A stretch of DNA of 64,000 nt from Flaveria trinervia. Taxonomy: Eukaryota; Streptophyta; Magnoliopsida; Asterales; Asteraceae. The notes below the pieces were generated by a model. The model was given only the letters and a program-made list of their open reading frames with translations. It searched no databases and was not told the origin of the DNA. The stretch covers positions 73,346,080 through 73,410,079 of the forward strand of contig CM046452.1 in NCBI GenBank assembly GCA_025506515.1, written 5' to 3'. The first letter of the stretch is position 1, and every line of letters starts with the position of its first letter. Shown here one piece after another: positions 35,076 to 45,355 of this stretch. Both the position numbers and the translations under genes were made by a program.

Positions 35076-35766
35076 TCAATCGACAATGTCTGACCCATCA
35101 CTATCATCCTCCATCTCCTCCGGTTCCTCTTCCTCGGGTCCCTCCTCGGGATCCTCCTCATCCTCAGAGTCTGCTGCAGGAGCAGGAGCTATAGCAATCT
35201 GAAGTGCTGCTAGTTGAGCTTCTAAAATGGCAATCCTATTATCGGCTATGGCGTCCCGCTGTTCACGAGCAGTCATGCGTCCTTGGAGTGCCATAACACC
35301 ATCTTGCATATGGTGACAACCGTTCAGCGTCTTCCCGTGTTCTTCCTTGAGTTCATCCAATTGATGTCTCAGGTTGTACACCTCTTGCTGTAGTGTACAG
35401 ACATCACCCGTGAGTCGTCTTACATGATGATCCAGTCAGATCCAGTGCAGCAATCAGTTGCTCGTTGGACTGCGCCGTTCGTGGGAGTGAAAGCATGGGC
35501 TGATTGGCATTGTTCCTAGTCCTTGGCTTTAGGACAGGTACGCGCTCCCTAAACATGATGTGGTCAACAAACCTAGGATAAGAACGCCAGTCTCGCGGAG
35601 GGTCACGCTTCATCAATGCGAATGGTTGATCCCAGTCAATCTCCTCTCGGGGATAAGCCAGTCGGGGCCAATCGAATCCATCATCAGGTACAGGTGCGGG
35701 AGGTGGGGATTCAGATCGTGTAGGTGATTCGGGTCGTTTACCCGGAGCTCTTGAAGACGATGCCAT
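35076..35766 (-). pseudogene. Element W pre-gag ORF, full-element copy (one indel)
   Basis: MASSSRAPGKRPESP start, a FDWPRLAYPREEIDWDQPF segment, an RTRNNANQPM stretch, a coiled-coil region and an acidic tail ending SDIVD. Near 35428-35440 the sequence differs by a small replacement (GATCCAGTCAGATCC against GTTGTTCAGTATCC), which shifts the frame. The G run broken in the other copy is intact here, so the two copies have different lesions. No family recognised. Confidence 0.65.
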
Positions 35767-35890
35767 GCTGCAGAGAGTGTGACGTGTATGCCAATGAGTA
35801 TACAGTAAATGAGAGTAAGGCACAGGTAACTAATTAACTGTGTGCGGTTATAGTCTAGTGTGTATGCAACCTAGTTCCCTATAACCAATG

Positions 35891-35902
35891 GCTCTGATAC
35901 CA
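35891..35902 (-). other. Primer binding site of element W
   Basis: GCTCTGATACCA on the plus strand (TGGTATCAGAGC in sense), three bases before the LTR. Confidence 0.9.
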
Positions 35903-35905
35903 ATC

Positions 35906-38638
35906 TGTCACACCCTCAAAATCCACTTGCGGAGTTTTACCGCGAGGCGTGTGAACAAACCAGGATCACAGTCAATAGTTACTCAGAACGACTCTAAATG
36001 CCATAATTTAAACAAAATCAACCAAAATACAAACTTTAAACAATGCGGAAGCGTTTTGAAAATAACCCAAGTCAATAAAGTATAACTACGGCAAAACAAG
36101 TGCCAACCCATAAGAGTAAACCATAATTGTTAAAATGTTAAATTGTCTTGAAGAATCGTGTCTTAAAATGCAGTGAACCATGCAGTGCTCCTATGGCAAG
36201 CAAGCTAAGGACCTGAGAAAAGCATACTAAAATGTCAACACATAGGTTGGTGAGTTCAAGAGTTGTGTTCAATAAACATGTAAACAGTTGTGATATATAT
36301 AAGCAGTGTATGGTAATAGATAGCTAGTCTATTATCAGTAAATATTAATACATAGTGATTTCGCAATTGAAGCTGACTGTGATAGTTGTTGCCTCCTGTC
36401 ACGACTTACCATGTCGTGACAATGTTCAATAGGACAAATTGCACCCGGTTGACCTCGAGTCACACAGGTGGGGCTCGTCAGACCCAGTAGTACTACCCAA
36501 GTTTCCCCGCTATTAAATATTAACAATTCAAAAGTGTGAGGACTTTTCCCATGGTAAACAGCACTATATTAATATTATACACAACTTAAATATTAAAAGC
36601 GTTTGTATAAATACCAGTATGCTATCTCCCCCAAAAGAGATTAGATAAAGAGTGGGGCATGAACTCACCTGATGTATGCAAAGAGTACTTAGGGTTTATT
36701 TGAGAAACGAGAGGATAGCCAACCTTCAAAGGTTACCTAGATCATGTGAGTACATAAGTACGTGTAAATAAAAGACATGTGGAACCCTAATCATACCAAA
36801 ACCAAAGACTCAAGCTTCCAGAAAAATAGACACGTTTGACCTAGTTGACCCGTTTGACCCGTTGGTGACATTATGAGTTATAATTCAAATAAAGCCAATG
36901 AGCACATACAACATACATGATTAACATTCAAATAGTATCATACGTATGCTATATCAACCAGGTGTATCACTTAGATCATCATACAATCAAGTACTATACA
37001 AGTCATGCGAATCTAGAACATTAACATATCCATTAGTTATAATACAACTAACATGTCACACAAAGTTCAACCATTCATCACATGCCATGTGAAGCCACTC
37101 ACGACTTCGCATCCTAAACCCTGCCAATCCTACTAAGTAGGGGCCTCAGATCCGCACGCGTGTATAATGATCATAACCATATTCTTTAAGCATATGCATT
37201 GCATTCACAACATCACAACAATCAATTACCAATCCCAAGCATGATGTCCTACTACTACACAACATCCAAACCATACATGATCACAAATGTCCAAATATCA
37301 CTCATGACTATCTCAACATCACAAACAACCAAGTTATCATATCTTACCACGTTAGAATTCATCCATGATCATACTAACATGCTCCTAACATCCCAGATAG
37401 GTTCCAACTACCATCTATCACATTTTACATGAATAAAGTTTCCCTTTTGGGAAAGCATATACCAAAATCTATCAATTACCCAATATGCTCATGGATTCAT
37501 CAATAACATACCAATTCAAACTCTCTAAACATGATCAACCACATTCAAACATCATAACCCATCAATTCATATCTTAAAAGTTACTATCTTTAGTAATGTA
37601 TGAACTATAACATGTTTTCTTGAATTTCCAATGATCACAACAACAATCTAACATCTAATTATCACCATGAACACATCCATAACATCATAACATCCATAGT
37701 TCAACATTTCATGCAAATAAAGTTACTATTGTTAGTAACCTATGAACATCAACCCTAAATCATCAATTTCTTGCAAGATTCATGATTCCTAACATTCATA
37801 CAACTTATTAATCACCACACATTCATCAAACAATCATCATTCACCCATAATCATGCCCAAAATCGAATTAGGGTTTGACTAGAATCAAAACCCATGATTA
37901 ACCCACTAACAACATGTAATTCATCCATGATCGACGTTAACTAACATGTATTCAACATAACTAACATATAGACATCACCAAACAACATCCAATTCGATCC
38001 CATGAGGGTCAATTTCACTTCCAAGGTTCGGCCATAAACAAACACTCACAAAAACATGAAAAATCTAACCTTTAAACGAGTTATAACTTGCAATTGATGA
38101 TTCCAACAAGTTATATGCCTTGAAATCAATCCAATTTCGTGTTCCCTTGCTTGTTCTTGGTTGATTTCGCAATGGGAGGGGTGTTTGGAGGATGTTCGCG
38201 GCCGAAGGGGGTGGATTAGGGTTTGGGTTTGTTTTATTAAATTTTAATTTACATATTTACCCTTTTAACCCTTGTAATTTGTATTTTATAAAAACTAGGC
38301 TTTAAACTCTTTGTAAAGTGTTTTTAACTTCATAATATAAAGATATAAACTTATAAAATTCATTATATATCTTATCTTTATAAAAACACAAGACATACGA
38401 ATAAATAGGCACGTTTCCGCGTTACACGATAAATTTTCTAATTAACCTTTTAAAAATGTGTAAACACATAAACATAACCCAATATTCACATAATCACTTA
38501 GATTCACATCAAATTAAAATTATTCATTATTATTAGGTCACCAACGTTAAACGAAAACTAGTGTGTGCTCACGACACGTGTATACAAGACTTAACGGAAC
38601 TAACGGTGTTTGGTAACGGAAATTTACCGGATGTCACA
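35906..38638 (-). mobile_element. 5' LTR of element W
   Basis: 2733 bases, same ends as 27183-29907 and near-identical to it. On its right, AATGTACC resumes the LTR of element X, so AATGT at 38639-38643 is the likely target duplication whose partner was deleted with the left end. The GTCACGAC palindrome recurs at about 36398-36420. Confidence 0.95.
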
Positions 38639-38755
38639 AATGTACCTTTCAAACTTATGAATAATATATTTGGATTTAATAATAGTGTTATGTGGCTGTG
38701 AACGATCTTAACTCTCACTCCTCGACGTTTCCGCCGTCAAGGTTGGGGTGTGACA
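38639..38755 (+). mobile_element. 3' LTR of element X, right end
   Basis: 117 bases matching 19883-19999, ending GGGGTGTGACA. The following TCGGC (38756-38760) pairs with TCAGC at 17413-17417 as the target duplication of X, with one change. Confidence 0.92.
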
Positions 38756-38777
38756 TCGGCATCGATGCAGACGACAT
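38756..38777 (-). pseudogene. Start of the Z pre-gag ORF, cut off by element X
   Basis: A minus-strand ATG at 38777 opens a frame of seven codons plus one base. If X and one TCGGC/TCAGC copy are ignored, the split codon is completed at 17412-17411 and the frame runs on without a stop into the acidic N-terminus of the Z pre-gag ORF. This shows both the gene start and the insertion point. Confidence 0.75.
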
Positions 38778-38905
38778 CTCTATGACAAGGCAATACACAA
38801 GTACAATTGTTATTAGTTAAGTTAATATATGAAGTGATAAAGATATGTAATGAACTACAGTTATAGTCTAGGTCCACTAAATGCAACCTAATTCTCTATA
38901 ACGTG
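38778..38905 (-). other. 5' leader of element Z
   Basis: Short noncoding leader between the Z primer binding site and the pre-gag ATG. Nothing else recognised. Confidence 0.6.
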
Positions 38906-38917
38906 GCTCTGATACCA
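38906..38917 (-). other. Primer binding site of element Z
   Basis: GCTCTGATACCA on the plus strand, three bases from the Z LTR; sense TGGTATCAGAGC for initiator tRNA-Met. Confidence 0.9.
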
Positions 38918-38920
38918 ATC

Positions 38921-40894
38921 TGTCACACCTCCAACCACGGCGGTTTCCCGCGGGGCGTGGACGTCATGGAAACCATAGTCATTGATCGACCACTACATGG
39001 TTTAGTAACATACGTTGCAAATAAGTTTTAAAAAATACATAAGTTTTTTTAGAGTTGAATTGCGGAAGTAGTAGAGCTAATGTAATAGTTTTCAAAACAT
39101 GACAAATACAACAATAAATGTCCCGAACAGCATGAATGGCCCTAAATGCGATGTGGACCAAGCTAGCTTAACTTGATGCAAATTAAATACCAGAGAAAAC
39201 ATGCATGAAAATATGTCAACATAAAGTTAGTGAGTTCACAGGTTTGAAAGTAATAGTAAACAGTGTAATGGACCATAAGTCTTTCCATGATTTGATTGTT
39301 GATCATACAATACTACAATATTATATAAGCATCGCAACCGAAGCTAGACTGTAACTGTAACAAACTGCCCCTACCCATGCCTACCGTAAGCATGAGTGTG
39401 AACAGGCTAATAATGCACTCGTTTAGACCTCCAGTCAAGATTAGGGTAATTAATCCGGGTGGGGGTAGTCAAACCCAATAGTACTATCCATGATTACCTC
39501 GCTTTGGGAAATAAACTAACGGTCCGATAACAGGGGACTTTATACGGTAAGTAAACAACTTATATAACATGTGAAATCATTAACAAGTAAACTAGACATC
39601 CTAAAGTTAATGTTAGGCTCAAGAAACTGTTCGTTTGACCATGTTTAGGTCGAGTTATGGTGTCGAAAACACAGAACATGAATCTGCCAGAAATTGTCTT
39701 ACATGTTTTGTTACTTTTTAAACTTTTCTAGAGCACTTTTGGATGAGTTAGTGAACATGAACACATCATGGTGATCTATAGAAGATTAGAAACAAGGTGT
39801 TAACCTTAAACAAGCAAGGAGAAAGAGATGGTAGTCTTGAAATGAAAGGAAAAAAAAAGACTTGATCCTTTGAACTAAGAACCAACCAAGGAAAAGTAGA
39901 GAAGATGTTGTAGGATGCTTGGAAGCTTTAAAAATTACTTGATCTTTACCCAAAAGCACTTGAAACACTTAGATTTGTAGAAGATGAGTTTTGAAAGACG
40001 GTGAAGTGAGGGTGGTGATGCCTTGGCCGAAAATTAAAGGATGAAAGAGGGAGAAGAGTATGTTGGTGATTTGTGTGGATGAAGTGTGAATGTTACTTGT
40101 ATTTGTAATCTCCAAAAACTCATCACTTTGGCTCTTGGACAACCATAGGGAAAGGAACTCACACATATGGAAAATGAATCATGTAATTTTTTCATAAACT
40201 TTTCCTTAACACCAAAATGACAATTCTTGAGCTTCACAAAAGACATCTTGTCTTGTGAGGATTTGACAAGAGAGGAAGAAGAAAAGAGAAGAAAAGAGAA
40301 GAAGAGAAAGGTGCGGGGGGGGGGGGGGGGGGGACGGCCAAAGAGGGGGGTTTGATTTTCAATTTTTTTTATTTGAGTGGTATTTCTTGTATTTTTGACA
40401 ATTTCTATATATTTTTATTTTTTTACTTGTTACTTCTTAAAATACATAAAATTATTATAATAAATCATATAAGGTCACATATCATAATATTGATAATATG
40501 TTAATAATAACTTGTGTATGTAGTAGTGCGTTATACGCGTTTTATCCGGGTAAATATTAGTTTACGCGTTAAGGTTTATTTTAAGTTTTTCCAATGTATT
40601 TAATTTGAAATCTAAAATACTTGGAAACAATGGAATCTAAATTACTTTGAAATACCTTAAAGTATTTATTAGTACATATATATATATTAATTATCACCAA
40701 CGTTCGTGTGTGTCGGTTGTATAGCGTGTAAAAATGGTAATTACGCCGAATCACCGATGCATGAAATGTAATGCGTGAATTTCTGCAATGCATAAAACAA
40801 CTTCAAAAGTTGGAATTCAATTGAAAATAGTATTATAGGTGTAATTATAACTAAGTCAAGGTCGGGTATTGACCTGAAATTGCCGGTTGTCACA
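38921..40894 (-). mobile_element. 5' LTR of element Z
   Basis: 1974 bases from TGTCACACCTCC to GGTTGTCACA, followed by the target duplication AAGGG (40895-40899). It lacks about 880 bases present in the 7005-9953 copy; the break is at AAGTAAACTAGAC near 39590, joining sequence that is separate there at about 7674 and 8550. A run of 19 G at 40315-40333 follows an AAGAAGAGAA-rich stretch. Confidence 0.93.
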
Positions 40895-42210
40895 AAGGGC
40901 GCTTAGCGGCTACCCCACGGCTTCTTGTCTCAGCACAACTACATTGCCATTGCCATAGCGGCTTCGCTCCATGGCTTTCAATCATAGTTTTCACTAGCCG
41001 ATGTGGGCAATGATTATCCCCTATTCTCGAAACCAACAAATTTTATGAATAAACGTACAAAAAATGCAATCATTTTTATGGATTCATCTACAAATCAAGT
41101 GTAGATACATCCTAAAAAATAGTAAGCCACGAGGAGTGGGTAGGAGTTCGAGAGGAGGTGATTTGCATTTAAAGGCGTTGGTTCTAGGTCAAATTAAGGT
41201 TATGTCCCGGTCATGCAAACTCAACCATGTTAATGGTTATGTTGACTTAAAGTACACCCAACCAATACATGTATTCTTTAGATCAATACACCTTTGACCC
41301 TTTTGTACCACGTTATAACAACACACGTTATAGGGAACAAGGTACTCAAGAATAAGAACCACTCACAATTTGTGGTGATGACAAGTATGTCACGGAAAAG
41401 CAAGGCGCAAATAAGAGTGTTGAGCAAATTTTTGAAAACATGAATGTTGGAGAATCCAGATATGATCAAGTTGAAGAAGTACATGTTTACGCTCCAACGT
41501 AAAATGATAAAAAATTCAAATGATAGGTCGTACGTCAAAACTGAACAAACTCACAAGTACTTTTGTGCCAAGCAATCGTTCATATTTCCAAATATTGTGA
41601 TGTTGGAATACAACAAACTTGAGATAGTTTTTGACATCGAGTGTTATAACATTACAATTTACTTAAGGTTTGGAGCAACCTACTAACTGTATCAGCTAAA
41701 ATCAAAGTTGACAAAACCGAACACTCAGTGACTAGGTTCAATGGCTTATATATTCAAGCGGTGTGTTTTAGATTAATTTTATTTTCTGTAAGTATGCAAA
41801 AATCATTCTATTTTTAACTAGTTTTTATATATAGGAATGTCTTAAGGGTAGTGGAGGTGTTGATGTTGATGTGATGAAAAAATATTAAAGAGCTTCGTCA
41901 CATTGATTATTGGACGAACCCGGGTTGGAGGATAAGAGGTGATCCCTCAAAAATCACCACGTCACGAGGTAGGAGACGCACAAGAAAGATACACAAGGAG
42001 ATGGATGTTCATCATCTAGATGCATCTGTCATATGTAGATTTCAATATGTAGACAAACAGATCATAACATGAACACTTGTCCAAACTCATATTCACGAGG
42101 AGATTGTTGTATCATAATTTTATTTGATGTGTACTAGTTATTATTGTTTAAGATTATAATATTAGTTTTATATTATAAAATATAAATATTAAATTTATTC
42201 CAAAAAAAAC
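40895..42210. other. Host DNA right of element Z
   Basis: The first 1043 bases are repeated at 9954-10983. Around 41885-42068 a plus-strand frame without stops reads HIDYWTNPGWRIRGDPSK, then an Arg/Lys-rich segment (RGRRRTRKIHKEMDVHHLD), ending at a TGA. It may be the tail of an unrecognised transposon or host protein; a stop lies just upstream in the same frame. Confidence 0.4.
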
Positions 42211-42213
42211 TCC

Positions 42214-42381
42214 TATAAATACCACCACCCTTATCATCATAAATCACCACATTTCAAATACTACAACACTTCCAAAATGGCACACCGTCCCGGTAAAGAA
42301 CCAATTCATGAACTCCGATTGATAAGTTCAATTCTAGAAAGGTTGAGGCGGCCTAAGAAGCAACATGAATCATCTTCGACA
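42214..42381 (+). pseudogene. Small unrecognised gene start with TATA box, cut by a solo LTR
   Basis: TATAAATA at 42214-42221 is followed by a C/A-rich untranslated stretch typical of plant 5' leaders, then ATG at 42277. The frame starts MAHRPGKEPIHELRLISS and is basic and helical in character (LERLRRPKK). At 42381 the V solo LTR enters. Beyond the LTR (44577 on) the same frame resumes for a few codons, then TAG. I do not recognise the protein, and the downstream continuation is uncertain. Confidence 0.45.
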
Positions 42382-44571
42382 TGTAACACCCGGATATTTA
42401 TTGTTTTGAAGCCGGTGAAGAAAGAAAAGAAAATAAAGTTCAAAGTCGAGGGACCAAACTCGCCAACGAAGAAAAGTTGGGAAATATGGTGATATTAGTA
42501 GGGAGAGGGCAGCCCACTCCCCCCACACACCCCACATTTCAGATTTCATAGAGAGAAGAAGAGAAAAAGGAGAAAAAGTTGGTTCGAGTTAGTTCGGGTC
42601 GCCAAAATCATCGTGTAGCAAGTCAAATCGAAGCTCTTGTCGTTGTGCTCGTTTGTGTGAGTTCTAGAACCCCACTTTTACTTGTTTTCAAACGATTTTG
42701 GGGCTGGAAAACATCTAAAATCGGTTTTTGAGTATGTGTATGTTGACCCGTTTGTGTATGTGTATGTGTATGTATGATGCGTTTGTGGCTTGATTGTGAG
42801 CTTGTGTGTGCTTGAATGGTGTCGTGGTATGCATCCCTAAGGTTTAGGATGGTCAATTTGGGCTTAAAATGGGTTTAGAAGAGTTTGGAGGCCGAAAACC
42901 CTCGGCTGCAGTCGGGATGAACTGCATTCTGCATCAGTTAGGGCTAGGAGACCGACTGGAGGCCAAATGGAGGCCATACGGCCGATTAGGGTGCGATTGG
43001 GGTCCATTCGCACGATTGAATGTCCATTCGCATGATTGAAGGGCCAGTCGTATGGGGGTCATGCGACTGAAGGTCCAGTCGCATAAGTGCTCATCCGCAT
43101 TAATCCTATTCGCATGAGGTCCATCCGCATTGTTCATTCGCACGACTGGATATTCATTCCCATAGGTGTTCATCCGTATTAGTTCATTCGCATGATGTTC
43201 AGTCGCATGGAGGCCATGCGACTGAAGGGTGTCCATACGCCCGAGTAGGGCTGTCACACCCGAGGAAAGTGTAGTTTGACTTCTGACTTTCGGGGAAAAG
43301 TGCAGATGTAAGTTTTGACGTAAAGGTTCCTGTAGAGCATGTAAGATGACGATTGGGACCTTAGAGAGCATGTTGGGCATGACGATGATGATGTTGCGTG
43401 TTTAGGCTTGTTACGTATGTATGATGTTGCCCTGTATGATGATGATGATGAATGTGTATGATATGTTCCTTAATATGATGTATGTTATCTTTCTCGTGGC
43501 CTTATGTGTCATGTTAATGAATGAATGAAGTATTATGTAACGTAAAGTGAAAGATAATGAAGGGGGAACATAAAGTAAGAATGCATGCATTATTGAATGA
43601 TGAACGAACGAAGGAAAGGCTTGCAAGCACATATATGAGGTGAGAAACTCGATGGTTGCAAAAGACTCGGATAGCGTGCCATCGATGAGAATGGCAATGA
43701 GGTGAGCAACCCTGTTGTTGCAACAGACTCGGATGGTATGCAATCCTTGAGATTTCTATGAGGTGAGCACCCCTATGGTTGCAACAGACTCGGACATGGC
43801 GTTATTGTGAAGTTGCCATGAGGTGAGCAACCCTATGGTTGCAAGAGACTCGGAAAGCATGCCATCGTTGAAATGGGCAATTTGGGGTGAGCAACTATAT
43901 GGTTGCAACAGACTCGGATCGCGCGAAGTCGTTGGGATTGTTAATGAGGCGAGCGACCCTGTTGTCGCAACAGACTCGAAGGAACGAAAGTATAAATGAA
44001 CGAAAGATTTTGTATGAAAGAACGAAGTATTAATGAACGTAAATGAATTATCGGAATAATGTACAGAACAGGATCTTGGTCATTCGACCTCAGTAATCGT
44101 GGCTGAGTGCCACGAAGAGGGTAAAGTATGACCGGATCTAGGTAGAGAAGTGAATGATAATGTAACACGTTGAATGAGCAAAGTTAATGAACGGAATGAT
44201 GAGGATAATACTGATATTATCTGTATGTACGTATGATGTATGATCGTGAACGAATGTAAAGTAAAGTATGTTTTATTTATAAAACTAGAACTCACTCAGC
44301 AACGCTGATTTTGATGTGTTTCCAGTTGGCAGGTAATGATTGCTGAGGATGGCACGGGCGACTACTCAGCTCTTTTGGGATGGCATTCTTTTGATTAATG
44401 TTTTTGCAAAGCTATTTTGTAATGAATGTTGTATTAATTTGCAAAAGCATTTACATGTAAATGAAAGATTGTTTTAGTTTTCCGCTGCGATTTTATGAAA
44501 TACAAATGTAATTATACGTTTTATGTGCGATGAGAACCCAGCTGTAAGCGTCCCGGGAATGGGGCCTTACA
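42382..44571 (+). mobile_element. Solo LTR of family V
   Basis: 2190 bases, TGTAACACCCGG to GGGGCCTTACA, flanked by perfect CGACA duplications at 42377-42381 and 44572-44576. There is no internal region, so it is a solo LTR formed by recombination. Interior features are the CATTCGCACGATT-type short repeats (about 42995-43200), an 11-bp-stem hairpin at 43200-43224 and a six-copy 62-base minisatellite at 43637-43980 that the V LTR at 3286 lacks. Confidence 0.95.
43637..43980 (+). repeat. 62-base minisatellite with internal hairpin, six copies
   Basis: Copies start at 43637, 43699, 43760, 43820, 43884 and 43946, each with GAGGTGAGCAACCCTATGG, then TTGCAACAGACTCGG, then a variable part. GCAACC...GGTTGC pairs within a unit. 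The last copy has GCGACC...GTCGC, a paired change. Confidence 0.85.
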
Positions 44572-44935
44572 CGACAGAAAAGAACCCGGTGCATATACCA
44601 TTTTAGTTGCAGATGAAGAAGAATCTAAAAATTAGTCAAAAGATTCTATTGACTTCTACAACAACGGGGATGCGCCATATTGTGTTTCAGTTCTATTTGG
44701 GGTGCTTTATTAGGGTACGAACGTGACGGTCGTCTTTCTCCATTGGTAAAAATATTATATCTTTTTCAATTAAATAAAATAGTTTTATATAATATTTATT
44801 AGGTGATAATAATTTATACCACAACATATAGAAGGTTGGGTACAATGGATGATGCGAATAAGACGTGAAAAGCTTGCGATATTTGGACCATGAGGGTTGA
44901 ATTGGATAATTTTACCACCTCAGTTTCGAGATGAA
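44572..44935 (+). other. Host DNA right of the V solo LTR, possible coding ghost
   Basis: Plus-strand stretches read as protein-like: DFYNNGDAPYCVSVLFGVL at about 44650-44705, then one base out of frame GYERDGRLSPL, and WVQWMMRIRREKLAIFG near 44835-44885. Stops and a frame change interrupt them. A GTAAAAAT donor-like site follows at about 44746. It may belong to the gene started at 42277. Not identified. Confidence 0.35.
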
Positions 44936-45355
44936 TTATGTGTGTGGACCATGCGAATTTAAAATAAACCTTAGGTTTAACTTATAACCACTTACAATGC
45001 TTGTAGCGAGTGTACAGTCTCTTAAATACTCAAACCTTATTATAATTTTAGATGCACTAATAGCATAATCAGTGCCAGAAACAACATCACCTTTAACCGG
45101 CAAACCCCATAAAATTTGAACATCTTGAAGGGTTGTTGTGGTTTCTCTAACCGGCAAATGAAATGTGTGTATCTCTAGCCTCAATTTCTCCACTAAAGCT
45201 AAGATAAGAGCACGATCAAGTTTTTGATAACCACACTCGATCACACCCACAAAACCAGCCAACCTTATATATCTCATAATATTTTCAAGGATAGGCACTT
45301 CATCAATGTACCCAAAAAGATTTATCACCTCGTATAGCACGTAAAATTCTTTCAT
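44936..45355 (-). CDS. Plant mobile domain (aminotransferase-like) ORF, truncated
   Basis: 139 codons. The middle reads LDRALILALVEKLRLEIHTFHLP, then VRETTTTLQDVQILWGLPVKGD, the hallmark block of the plant mobile domain (PMD, also labelled serine/threonine phosphatase 7 long form homologue). Full proteins are several hundred residues, so this is the N-terminal part; its end (ILNSHGPHT) does not look natural. PMD proteins are found in Mutator-like and other transposons and as domesticated silencing factors. Its position downstream of a MULE transposase on the same strand suggests one element. Probably not functional at this length. Confidence 0.7.
   Translation of the reverse strand: MKEFYVLYEVINLFGYIDEVPILENIMRYIRLAGFVGVIECGYQKLDRALILALVEKLRLEIHTFHLPVRETTTTLQDVQILWGLPVKGDVVSGTDYAISASKIIIRFEYLRDCTLATSIVSGYKLNLRFILNSHGPHT

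Noticed and set aside
43637..43980. CRISPR-like array (regular repeat and variable spacer)
   Set aside because: Plant nuclear LTR context, repeats degenerate, no cas genes; it is a minisatellite within a solo LTR.
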